Shown here: positions 1 through 6,300 of the stretch, piece by piece
Layout: each line of letters opens with the position of its first letter
Position numbering within the stretch: the stretch's first letter is position 1
Assembly: GCA_017559685.1 (NCBI GenBank)
Contig: JAFYQY010000077.1
Coordinates: 1 to 6,682, forward strand
Direction of reading: 5' to 3'
DNA: 6,682 nt
Origin: Alistipes sp.
Lineage (GTDB): Bacteria; Bacteroidota; Bacteroidia; Bacteroidales; Rikenellaceae
Position numbers and translations under genes: made by a program
The notes under the pieces: generated by a model
The model's database searches: none
What the model was told of the DNA's origin: nothing
What the model saw: the letters and a program-made list of their open reading frames with translations, nothing else

Positions 1-368
1 CCGCCAATCTTGTTCTCACGCATCATTGCCAACGCATCGCCCACGGTGTTTTCACGTGCGATGGTTACAGGGTCGTCAATCATACCGTTCTCGGCACGCT
101 TAACACGACGTACGTGTGCAGCCTGCTCGGCGATAGACATATTCTTGTGAATCACACCGATACCACCCTCACGTGCTACGGCGATAGCCATAGGAGCCTC
201 GGTTACGGTGTCCATCGCAGCCGATACGATAGGGATGTTGAGTGTGATGTTGCGTGAGAAGCGACTCTTGGTGCTCACCTCACGTGGCAAAACCTCCGAG
301 TATGCCGGAACAAGCAATACGTCGTCGAAGGTCAAGCCCTCTTGTTGTACTCTTTCGTCTAAAAACAT
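1..368 (-). CDS. guaB: IMP dehydrogenase, N-terminal part (runs off left edge)
   Basis: IMP dehydrogenase oxidises IMP to XMP with NAD+, the first committed step to GMP, in the cytoplasm. The window holds the first 122 codons, beginning [20 protein letters not shown]. Visible family signatures are the N-terminal [15 protein letters not shown] block (residues 14-28), [19 protein letters not shown] (45-63) and [13 protein letters not shown] (67-79). These belong to the start of the TIM barrel. The DDPVTI segment from about residue 98 is the usual entry into the CBS-domain insert, where the window ends. The catalytic cysteine loop lies outside. The ATG at 366-368 is chosen because the conserved N-terminus follows directly; no Shine-Dalgarno is seen, as is usual in Bacteroidota. 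Upstream (369-700) lies a structured leader with a terminator and no other clear promoter, so transcription may start at the TATCTTTG box at 687-694. The gene diverges from purE. Confidence 0.97.
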   Translation of the reverse strand, partial: MFLDERVQQEGLTFDDVLLVPAYSEVLPREVSTKSRFSRNITLNIPIVSAAMDTVTEAPMAIAVAREGGIGVIHKNMSIAEQAAHVRRVKRAENGMIDDPVTIARENTVGDALAMMRENKIG

Positions 369-412
369 AATGATACCTATATTTATATATTATTGTTTGT
401 TATTTGTCTTAG

Positions 413-603
413 TAGGATTTGATAGGATGCGCACCTGCGGTGCTTTATGGGATTGGATAGGAGTTTATAGGAATATCCTATTTTGTCCTATCGAGGGCGT
501 AAGCCCGAATCCTATTTTATCCTATAATATCCTATCTACTCTACTCCTCTCTCTAACAAAAAAGACCACTACACACCCGTGTAATGGCCTTTTTATTCGC
601 ACG
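413..603 (-). repeat. Left outer inverted-repeat arm: AGGAT/ATCCT-rich structured leader plus terminator
   Basis: The reverse complement of this stretch closely matches 2325-2496. A 30-bp block at 486-515 is identical to its partner at 2394-2423 and contains the small hairpin GGGC-GTAA-GCCC. Other shared parts are CACC-TGC-GGTG (432-442), the near-palindrome ATAGGAATATCCTAT (467-481) and the terminator. The copies differ mainly in the number of ATCCT-type units between the 30-bp block and the terminator, where the left arm is longer. Read toward guaB, AGGAT units come first and ATCCT units later, so the RNA could fold into a long multi-branched stem ending about 45 nt before the guaB ATG. The function is unknown: leader RNA or dispersed intergenic repeat. 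Confidence 0.85.
558..594 (-). terminator. Strong intrinsic terminator between tiny ORF and guaB (possibly bidirectional)
   Basis: In the minus-strand reading, an A tract leads into GGCCATTACAC, a GGGT loop, GTGTAGTGGTC and a T tract. The stem pairs almost throughout, allowing G-T pairs, and the flanking A and T tracts also pair, so it could act in both directions. It lies between the outward promoter (687-694) and guaB. It would therefore either end a short transcript or act as an attenuator. Confidence 0.8.
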
Positions 604-670
604 CTCCCCCAGCTCGGCACTCCACTGTCTGCGGAGTCTTCTGCTGAACTATGTGGCGGATTACGTACAT
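593..670 (-). CDS. Possible 25-residue leader peptide / tiny ORF upstream of guaB
   Basis: This is a 25-codon ORF starting MYVIRHIVQQKTPQ and ending ACE-stop. Its ATG lies 17 nt past a good TATCTTTG -7 box, and its TAA overlaps the base of the terminator at 558-594. The same layout occurs in the opposite arm (2248-2337). The two peptides share only a short hydrophobic-V-Q-Q segment and a Gly near the end, so conservation at the protein level is weak. It could be a true leader peptide controlling the terminator, or the transcript could be a non-coding RNA with a chance ORF. There is no homology I recognise, no signal peptide and no membrane segment. Confidence 0.3.
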   Translation of the reverse strand: MYVIRHIVQQKTPQTVECRAGGACE

Positions 671-686
671 CTACTCAAACTTTTGG

Positions 687-718
687 CAAAGATAGAAAAA
701 AGAATTCAAAATGCAAAA
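687..718 (-). promoter_or_regulatory. Bacteroidota-type promoter reading toward guaB
   Basis: The minus strand has TTTTG at 718-714, then 19 bp, then TATCTTTG at 694-687, followed by CC. This fits the Bacteroidota -33 (TTTG/TTG) and -7 (TAnnTTTG) pattern with consensus-like spacing. The predicted start is around 680, about 10 nt before the ATG of the tiny ORF. It is the only good minus-strand promoter seen between the ATPase gene and guaB. Confidence 0.65.
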
Positions 719-750
719 CGAAGCGAGCAAAATTAGAGTTGTAAATTTAT

Positions 751-826
751 AATTTACCCAATTTACCAAATTTACCTTTTTTTACGGGGCGGTAAAAAAG
801 GTAAATAGGGTAAATAAGGTAAAAAC
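751..826. repeat. Left 9-bp-phased iteron-like palindromic array
   Basis: The stretch divides exactly into 9-bp units. On the plus strand it reads AATTTACCC, AATTTACCA, AATTTACCT, TTTTTTACG, a 4-bp centre GGGC, then GGTAAAAAA, GGTAAATAG, GGTAAATAA, GGTAAAAAC. Four units point each way, so the array is both a direct-repeat iteron block and a long near-palindrome able to extrude a hairpin. It abuts the stop codon of the ATPase gene, which begins at 827. Bases 751-789 are the exact reverse complement of 2114-2152. It may be a binding site or origin for the neighbouring ATPase, or a 3' transcript-end structure. Confidence 0.85.
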
Positions 827-1984
827 CTACGTCGCTAGCATAATGATTTTGTTCTCGCTACGGAGCATACCCGTCTTCAGTGCCTTGCTGATTCGCACTT
901 GCGCCGTGCCGTAGGTCAAGCCTAAGTCATTCATCAAGCGGTCGATAAGCACCACACGCTCGATGCCATTCGGATAGTTATCCTCCATAATGCGTACGCA
1001 CTCGTTCGTCGTGCTACGGCTCTCCTTCGGAAGGTCGCACTCCTGGGGCAACCCATCCTCGTTGATGATGAAGGCAAAGGGCTCGAACTCCTCGTTACGG
1101 CAGAACTGAGGTTCCACCACCGAGCACTCGCCTACCTTATGCACGAAGATTACGGTTTCGGCCTTGCGTTGCAGCGTCGAACCTATATGTCCTCGTGCCT
1201 TGTCGCTGTTGGGGTTGGTGTGCAACACATTGAGTATATGACAATTATATTCTGTGGATAGCGCCATCAACCTACCAACTATGCGGTCGCTCTCCTCAAT
1301 GTCGTTGGTGTTGTACATAAGGTCGGATATGCCGTCTACAATCACCAACTGAGGCTTATATAGCTCAATCGCCATATAGAGCAACTCGGCTCGTTGCTTA
1401 GGCTCTATTTCACGCAAGCAGAGCGTATGTAACAAGCCATTGTTGCGTGTTGTGTTCCACCCCGCAAGGCGATGTATGCGCTCTACGACCTTGCGTGTGT
1501 GGAGCTGCGACTGCTCGGTATCTACCCACAGCACCTTAGCCAGGCGAGGGGTGATGCCGAACTCGCCATTGTCGGCCAGTAGTCCGCCCACAAGAGCAGT
1601 ACAAAGAAAGGTCTTTTTGCTCTTGGCGGCACCCACCACAGCCGAGATGTTACCCAGTGAGGCTATAGTTAAACCGTGCTGTTCAATTATTGGTTTAACT
1701 ATGGGTGCAGGCTTCGATAAGTCTACGAGATGCGGTATTACGAACTCCTGAAGTTCTATTTTTCGCATCTCTTGCTCGTGTAGGTACTCATCTCGCCCGA
1801 CGTAGGGAGCAAATGCTTCGGCGAATATACGATCCGCCTCTGCGAGCTCTTCTGGCGTAGGGTCAGGCAGTAATTCGGCCTGAGCAAGGAGGTTAGCAAG
1901 TGGTTTTTGGGCTTGCGTATCCGACTGCACAGCCTCGCTATAGGGCGCAGCAGTGGACACATTCATTTCATTGAATGTACTCAT
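827..1984 (-). CDS. RepA-like / AAA_25-type P-loop ATPase (RecA fold)
   Basis: This is a 385-residue protein of the RecA-fold RepA/AAA_25 group, found on Bacteroidales mobile elements and related to hexameric replicative helicases such as plasmid RSF1010 RepA. Residues 1-75 are an acidic, Ala-rich region of low complexity. The core begins near residue 85. Walker A is GAAKSKKT (118-125), a variant with Lys in place of the usual Gly before Lys-Thr. A VLWVDTEQS strand (151-159) carries the likely catalytic Glu157. Walker B is LVIVDG (213-218). NVLHTNP (252-258) and KARGHIGSTLQRKAE (262-276) match the conserved His and Arg-finger-like segments. Residues 325-385 look like a small winged-helix domain. 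The ATG at 1982-1984 follows an A/T-rich leader with a good promoter upstream. No primase, relaxase or integrase accompanies it. Helicase activity is inferred from family membership; a DNA-binding or regulatory role is possible. Confidence 0.85.
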   Translation of the reverse strand: MSTFNEMNVSTAAPYSEAVQSDTQAQKPLANLLAQAELLPDPTPEELAEADRIFAEAFAPYVGRDEYLHEQEMRKIELQEFVIPHLVDLSKPAPIVKPIIEQHGLTIASLGNISAVVGAAKSKKTFLCTALVGGLLADNGEFGITPRLAKVLWVDTEQSQLHTRKVVERIHRLAGWNTTRNNGLLHTLCLREIEPKQRAELLYMAIELYKPQLVIVDGISDLMYNTNDIEESDRIVGRLMALSTEYNCHILNVLHTNPNSDKARGHIGSTLQRKAETVIFVHKVGECSVVEPQFCRNEEFEPFAFIINEDGLPQECDLPKESRSTTNECVRIMEDNYPNGIERVVLIDRLMNDLGLTYGTAQVRISKALKTGMLRSENKIIMLAT

Positions 1985-2028
1985 AATAGTAGTATTTTAG
2001 AAGATTTAATTATTGAACTTTTGCTGGT

Positions 2029-2061
2029 GCAAATATATAACAACGGGTACCCCCTTGTCAA
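2029..2061 (-). promoter_or_regulatory. Promoter of the RepA-like ATPase gene with embedded palindrome
   Basis: The minus strand has TTGAC at 2061-2057 and TATATTTGC at 2037-2029, with 21 bp between TTG and the -7 box. This matches the Bacteroidota promoter pattern. The predicted start is about 40 nt upstream of the ATG. The spacer contains the perfect 8-bp palindrome GGGTACCC (2045-2052), which could be an operator. The right iteron array (2086-2153) ends about 25 bp upstream, so a protein bound there could also influence this promoter. Confidence 0.7.
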
Positions 2062-2085
2062 GAGTTTTGGCAACTTTTTTTTTAC

Positions 2086-2153
2086 TTATTTACCTTATTT
2101 ACCCTTTTTACCACCCCGTAAAAAAAGGTAAATTTGGTAAATTGGGTAAATTG
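2086..2153. repeat. Right 9-bp-phased iteron-like palindromic array
   Basis: This is the partner of 751-826 in inverted orientation. Units read TTATTTACC, TTATTTACC, CTTTTTACC, a centre ACCCC, then GTAAAAAAA, GGTAAATTT, GGTAAATTG, GGTAAATTG. The half at 2114-2152 is the exact reverse complement of 751-789, while the other half matches less well. It lies upstream of both the leftward ATPase promoter and the rightward TATCTTTG box, so it is well placed to control divergent transcription or to act as an initiation site. Confidence 0.85.
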
Positions 2154-2235
2154 TGGAGCGAGAGATTTTGCGAGTTGATACAATAAAATGTTGAAAAAAC
2201 TGCGAATGGCTCTTTTTTATTTAATAAAAAAAGGC

Positions 2236-2243
2236 TATCTTTG
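2236..2243 (+). promoter_or_regulatory. TATCTTTG -7 box reading toward purE
   Basis: TATCTTTG followed by C matches the Bacteroidota -7 consensus and is the same octamer as in the left arm. At the expected -33 distance (about 2213-2216) the sequence is TTTT rather than TTTG, so the upstream element is weaker. The predicted start falls at or very near the ATG of the tiny ORF (2248), which would make that message almost leaderless. Confidence 0.5.
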
Positions 2244-2247
2244 CGCT

Positions 2248-2337
2248 ATGTTTTTGCAATGCGTACATACTAACTCCCTCGTGCAGCAGCAGCGTCGAAA
2301 GTCGCAGCAGCAGATGTTTGGGGACGTGCGCAGATAA
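2248..2337 (+). CDS. Possible 29-residue Gln/Arg-rich leader peptide upstream of purE
   Basis: This is a 29-codon ORF starting MFLQCVHTNSLVQQQ, containing a second QQQ run and ending FGDVRR-stop. The Gln runs come from a repeated GCAGCAGCAG either side of a CGTCGAAAGT spacer. The ATG sits 4 nt after the TATCTTTG box, and the TAA lies at the start of the A tract of the terminator at 2336-2373. The mirrored arm has an ORF in the same place. Either this is an attenuator-type leader peptide, or the region makes a short non-coding RNA. The peptide is basic, with no recognised family. Confidence 0.35.
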   Translation: MFLQCVHTNSLVQQQRRKSQQQMFGDVRR

Positions 2338-2496
2338 AAAAGGCCACTACACGGGTGTGTAGCGGTCTTTTTTGTTAGAGAGGATAGGATAGGATAGGAT
2401 TCGGGCTTACGCCCTCGATAGGATAAAATAGGATATTCCTATAAAACCCCATCCAATCCTATAAAGCACCGCAGGTGTGAATCCTATCTAATCCTA
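2325..2496 (+). repeat. Right outer inverted-repeat arm: terminator plus AGGAT/ATCCT-rich structured leader
   Basis: This is the inverted partner of 413-603. After the terminator come four tandem AGGAT units (2381-2400), the hairpin GGGC-TTAC-GCCC (2403-2414), the near-palindrome ATAGGATATTCCTAT (2428-2442), the hairpin CACC-GCA-GGTG (2467-2477) and several ATCCTAT units up to about 2508. The early AGGAT units can pair with the later ATCCT units, giving a large branched fold about 70-80 nt before purE. An extra ATCCTATAAAGTCCTAT stretch continues past the part shared with the left arm. Confidence 0.85.
2336..2373 (+). terminator. Strong intrinsic terminator between tiny ORF and purE
   Basis: An A tract leads into GGCCACTACAC, a GGGT loop, GTGTAGCGGTC and TTTTTT. 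The stem has one A-C mismatch, where the left copy has an A-T pair, and otherwise pairs fully, including the A and T tracts. It is the partner of 558-594. Its position after a promoter and tiny ORF but before purE allows attenuation of purE, or simple termination of a short RNA. Confidence 0.8.
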
Positions 2497-2576
2497 TAAA
2501 GTCCTATTCTCGTTGCGCCGTGATGAGGGTGGGAGTTTGCAAAACAAGAAAAGGAAAACAACAAAAATATTACATT

Positions 2577-3056
2577 ATGAAGGTAGCAGTTTTGATGGGC
2601 TCGACAAGCGATTGGGACGTTATGAAGGCGGCTTGTGAGACCCTTGCAGAGTTAGGTATCGAGTACGAGAAGCGTGTTATCAGCGCACACCGTACTCCCG
2701 ATTTGATGTTCGAGTTTGCCAAGTCGGCACGTGAGCGTGGCATTGGCGCAATTATCGCAGGCGCAGGCGGTGCAGCACACGTTGCGGGCGTAACAGCCGC
2801 TATGACCACCGTACCGGTTATCGGTGTGCCAATCAAGACTTCGGCACTCGGAGGTTTGGACTCGTTGCTCTCGATCGTGCAGATGCCTGGCGGTATCCCA
2901 GTATCGACCACAGCAATCAACGGCGCAAAGAATGCAGCACTCATCGCAGCGTCAATCTTCGCATTGACCGACAAGGCTGTCGAGGAGAAGCTCATTGCTT
3001 TCCGCAAGAAGCAGACTGAGGTTGTATTGTCAGCTACGCTTCCAGACTTGGAGTAA
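2577..3056 (+). CDS. purE: N5-carboxyaminoimidazole ribonucleotide mutase (class I PurE)
   Basis: PurE converts N5-CAIR to CAIR in de novo purine synthesis, normally after PurK has made N5-CAIR. It is a cytoplasmic enzyme, octameric in studied class I members. The 159-residue product is close to the usual class I length. It shows the N-terminal VAVLMGSTSDWDVM (3-16), the active-site SAHRTP (36-41, with His38), GAGGAAHVAGV (62-72), PVIGVPI (80-86) and SALGGLDSLLSIVQMPGGIP (89-108). The ATG at 2577 is chosen because the family N-terminus MKVAVLMGS begins there. An upstream in-frame GTG at 2520 would add 19 unconserved residues. The 5' leader is A-rich with no Shine-Dalgarno. The gene diverges from guaB, lies downstream of the right arm's terminator and structured repeat, and is followed by purL on the same strand after 267 bp. 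No purK is visible in the window. Confidence 0.97.
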   Translation: MKVAVLMGSTSDWDVMKAACETLAELGIEYEKRVISAHRTPDLMFEFAKSARERGIGAIIAGAGGAAHVAGVTAAMTTVPVIGVPIKTSALGGLDSLLSIVQMPGGIPVSTTAINGAKNAALIAASIFALTDKAVEEKLIAFRKKQTEVVLSATLPDLE

Positions 3057-3323
3057 AATCGTTCTGATTGGCTCTTTTCTCACCAATCATCGGTAGCCGA
3101 AATGCTCACATAGGTCTACTATGCTGCGCTTTCGTCTCCTCGCTTGGCGAAAAAAATAGCTCAATCATATTCGATTTTGAATGAATGGAGTTTAATTCAA
3201 ATTTATAAAAAAAGCCAAAGGTCAACGCTGCGATTAAGCCGAGTGCAGAGACAGTTTACTGGCTATGCTGAGGCGGAGCGGTGAAGACCAATGATCAAAG
3301 GCTAATGGCTAATAACTAAAAAT
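3057..3323. other. purE-purL intergenic region with weak hairpin, minus-strand mini-ORF and tandem repeat
   Basis: This 267-bp gap has no convincing plus-strand gene. A 7-bp stem TGATTGG/CCAATCA spans 3065-3089 with an 11-nt loop and no T tract, so it is at best a weak terminator or processing site. On the minus strand, TAAATTTG (3205-3198) has TTG (3225-3223) 17 bp upstream and is followed by a 20-residue ORF at 3106-3168 starting MIELFFSPSEETK. This is a possible promoter and tiny ORF antisense to the gap. A GGCTAAT tandem duplication (3300-3313) lies just before the purL ATG. No plus-strand TAnnTTTG box is seen, so purL may be cotranscribed with purE. Confidence 0.4.
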
Positions 3324-6300
3324 ATGAAAAATCATCGTATATATGTCGAGAAGTACGCTCGCTTCCAGGTCGAGGCCGAGTCTCTCCGCAAGGAGTTGAA
3401 CGAGAACTTGGCTCTCGCAATCAAGGAGTTGCGTGTACTCAATGTTTATGATTTGTTCGGTTTCAGCGAGGAGTTGGTTGAGCGTTGCCGCTACTCCGTA
3501 TTTGGCGAAATCGTAACCGATACCGTATCGGACGAGTGCGACTTGGAGGGCAAGAAGTACCTCGCAATCGAGTATTTGCCTGGTCAGTTCGACCAGCGTG
3601 CATCGTCGGCTGTGGACTGCGTTCACTTGTTGGAGCCTGCAGCAGACGTTAAGATTCGCTCATCACGCCTCTACATCTTCGACGAGGGCGTCAGCGAGGA
3701 GGCTATGGCTAAGATTAAGCACTACCTCATCAACGCCGTAGAGTCTCGTGAGAAGGAGCTCTCAATCCTCTCGGAGGCGGAGCAGGCCGACATCAAGCCT
3801 GTACCAGTGTTGGAGGGCTTCATCGAGATGAAGGAGGAGGATTTGGCACCATACTGCAAGGAGCACGGCTTGGCAATGAATGCCGATGACTTGCGTTGCG
3901 TGGTAGACTACTTCAAGAGCGAGCAGCGCAACCCTACACAGACCGAGTTGCGTATTCTCGATACCTATTGGAGTGACCACTGCCGTCACACCACCTTCAC
4001 TACCGAGATCGAGGAGGTGAAGATTGACGAGTCGTTTATGAAGAGCGAGTTCGAGACCGCCTTGGCCGAGTTTGGCATTATGCGCAAGGAACTCAACCGT
4101 GAGCAGAAGTCGCTCTGCTTGATGGAGTTGGCAACCATTGGTGGCCGTTACCTCCGCAAGATTGGCAAGTTGGACGATATGGAGGTGAGCGAGGAGAACA
4201 ACGCTTGCTCTATCTTCGTCGATGTAGATATCGAGGGTCAGCAGGAGAAGTGGCTCTTGCAGTTTAAGAATGAGACCCACAACCACCCTACCGAGATTGA
4301 GCCGTTTGGCGGTGCTTCGACCTGCTTGGGTGGTGCAATCCGTGACCCATTGTCGGGTCGAGCATACGTCTACCAGGCTATGCGTGTAACGGGTGCGGGC
4401 GATATATATAAGAGTATCGACGAGACTATGGAGGGCAAGTTGCCACAGCGAATTATCTCTCGCAAGGCGGCTGCAGGCTACTCGAGCTATGGTAACCAGA
4501 TTGGCTTGGCTACAACCCACGTGCGTGAGATTTACCACGACGACTATGTGGCAAAGCGCTTGGAGGTAGGTGCTGTAGTAGGTGCAGTTAAGGCTGCGGA
4601 TGTACGCCGTGAGAGCCCAGCACCAGGCGATGTAGTTCTCTTGCTCGGTGGTCGCACAGGCCGTGACGGTATCGGAGGAGCTACAGGCTCATCGAAGCAG
4701 CACACCACCGCTTCGTTGGAGGAGTGTGGCTCGGAGGTGCAGAAGGGAAATGCCCCTGAGGAGCGCAAGATTCAGCACTTGTTCCGTCGTGGCGATGTAA
4801 CCCGCTTGATTAAGAAGTCGAACGACTTTGGTGCAGGAGGTGTATCGGTGGCTATCGGCGAGTTGACCGACGGCTTGGATATCTACCTCGACCGTGTACC
4901 TGTAAAGTATAATGGCTTGAATGCTACCGAGTTGGCTATTTCGGAGTCGCAGGAGCGTATGTCCGTAGTAGTCGAGAAGAAGGATGTAGAGGAGATGGTA
5001 GCCCTCTGCCGTGAGGAGAATGTCGAGGTTACCCACGTGGCTGACGTTACCGACACTCGCCGTATGCGTATGTTCTACAAGGGCGAGAAGGTGGCAGACT
5101 TGAAGCGTGAGTTTATCGACTCGGCAGGTGCTCCACACTACACCAAGATTACCCTCGGCGCAATCGAGGCGTGCAACCCATTCCACCGTGAGGTAGAGGG
5201 TGCTTCGTTGCGTGAGAAGATGTTGAACAACCTTCAGGACAAGAACGTCGTTTCGCAACGAGGCTTGTGCGAGATGTTCGACTCGACAATCGGTCGCTCG
5301 ACCGTCTTGATGCCGTTTGGAGGTAAGACCCAGCGCACCGAGACACAGGTTTCGATGCAGACCCTGCCTGTACGCCACGGTAAGACCTCGACAGCGAGTG
5401 TTATGGCGTTCGGCTTCAACCCATATATCTCGGCGTGGTCGCCATATCACGGTGCAGAGTACGCCGTAGTGGAGGCTATCGCAAAGGTTGTTGCTTCGGG
5501 TGCTTCGTACGAGAAGATGCGCTTTTCGTATCAGGAGTACTTCGAGCGTATGACCGATGCTCGCTCGTGGGGCAAGCCAATGTCGGCATTGCTCGGTACT
5601 ATCCGTATGCAGAAGGCATTTGAGTTGCCTTCGATTGGCGGTAAGGACTCGATGAGTGGTACATTCCAGAACATCAACGTTCCACCAACCCTCATCGCAT
5701 TCGGTATCACTACCCTCGACGCACGCAAGGCTATCAGCCCTGAGCTCAAGGAGGCAGGCCACGGCTTGTACCTCGTTAAGCATAACCCTAACGCAGATTG
5801 GACTCCAAATACCGAGGAGTTGAAGGCTAACTTCAAGAAGGTTACTGAGGAGGCCAACAAGGGCAATATCGTTTCGGCCTACGCAATCGGCTTTGGTGGC
5901 GTAGCAGAGGCAGTTGCGAAGATGTCGTTCGGTAACGAGATTGGAGCACAGTTGACTTGCGACGAGGCAACTCTCTTCGACTACTCTTACGGCTCGATTT
6001 TGGTCGAGGCGAAGGCGGCATTCGAGGGTGCCGTTAAGGTCGGCGAGACTATCGCAGAGAAGTGTGTAGAGGTCTTGGGCGAGAAGTTCTCGTTGGAGGA
6101 GCTCTACGTAGCAAATACAGCTAAATTCGAGAAGATCTACCCTGCCAAGGGCAAGAGTGGCGAGAAGTGCCGTGAGAGCAACCACACCGCCGTAGCGCCA
6201 GCATACAAGGGCGAGAAGGTGGAGAAGGTGCAGGTTTACCTCCCTGTATTCCCAGGTACAAACTGCGACTACGACACCGCACGAGCATTCGAGCGTGAGG

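Larger units (their letters stand above)
413..2496. mobile_element. Putative cassette: RepA-like ATPase gene between long inverted arms
   Basis: The sequence between guaB and purE is symmetrical. The reverse complement of 413-826 matches 2086-2496 module by module. Each arm has a 9-bp-unit palindromic array, an outward TATCTTTG box, a tiny ORF, a GGGT-loop terminator and an AGGAT/ATCCT-rich structured repeat. One ATPase gene (827-1984) lies in the middle. Inverted ends around a replication-type protein suggest a small mobile element or a relic of one. However, no transposase, integrase, relaxase or clear target-site duplication is visible, and the outer modules could instead be native leaders of guaB and purE. 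The symmetry is seen directly; the mobility is inference. Confidence 0.4.

Noticed and set aside
208..744. 178-residue plus-strand ORF
   Set aside because: It overlaps the guaB coding start in antisense and runs through the terminator and repeat arm. Its composition is repeat-derived and it shows no domain.
751..826. CRISPR array
   Set aside because: The 9-bp units have no spacers and invert at the centre, so this is an iteron-like palindrome and not a CRISPR.
1440..2131. Short ORFs overlapping the ATPase gene on both strands (1440-1751 +, 1756-1962 -, 1907-2131 +)
   Set aside because: They are in other frames of a gene with intact Walker motifs. The last one runs into the iteron-like array and ends in low-complexity residues.
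404..2515. Target-site duplication flanking the cassette
   Set aside because: Comparing the sequence outside both arm ends shows no convincing short direct repeat. The low-complexity AGGAT/ATCCT units also make the exact edges uncertain.
2513..2540. A separate purE promoter (TTG at 2513, TTTGC at 2536)
   Set aside because: The TA of the -7 box is missing (GGAGTTTG) and the spacing is short, so it was not listed. It stays the main rival to transcription from 2236-2243.
2520..2576. Upstream GTG start extending purE by 19 residues
   Set aside because: The extra residues are basic, repeat-like and absent from the PurE family. The family N-terminus starts exactly at the ATG at 2577.
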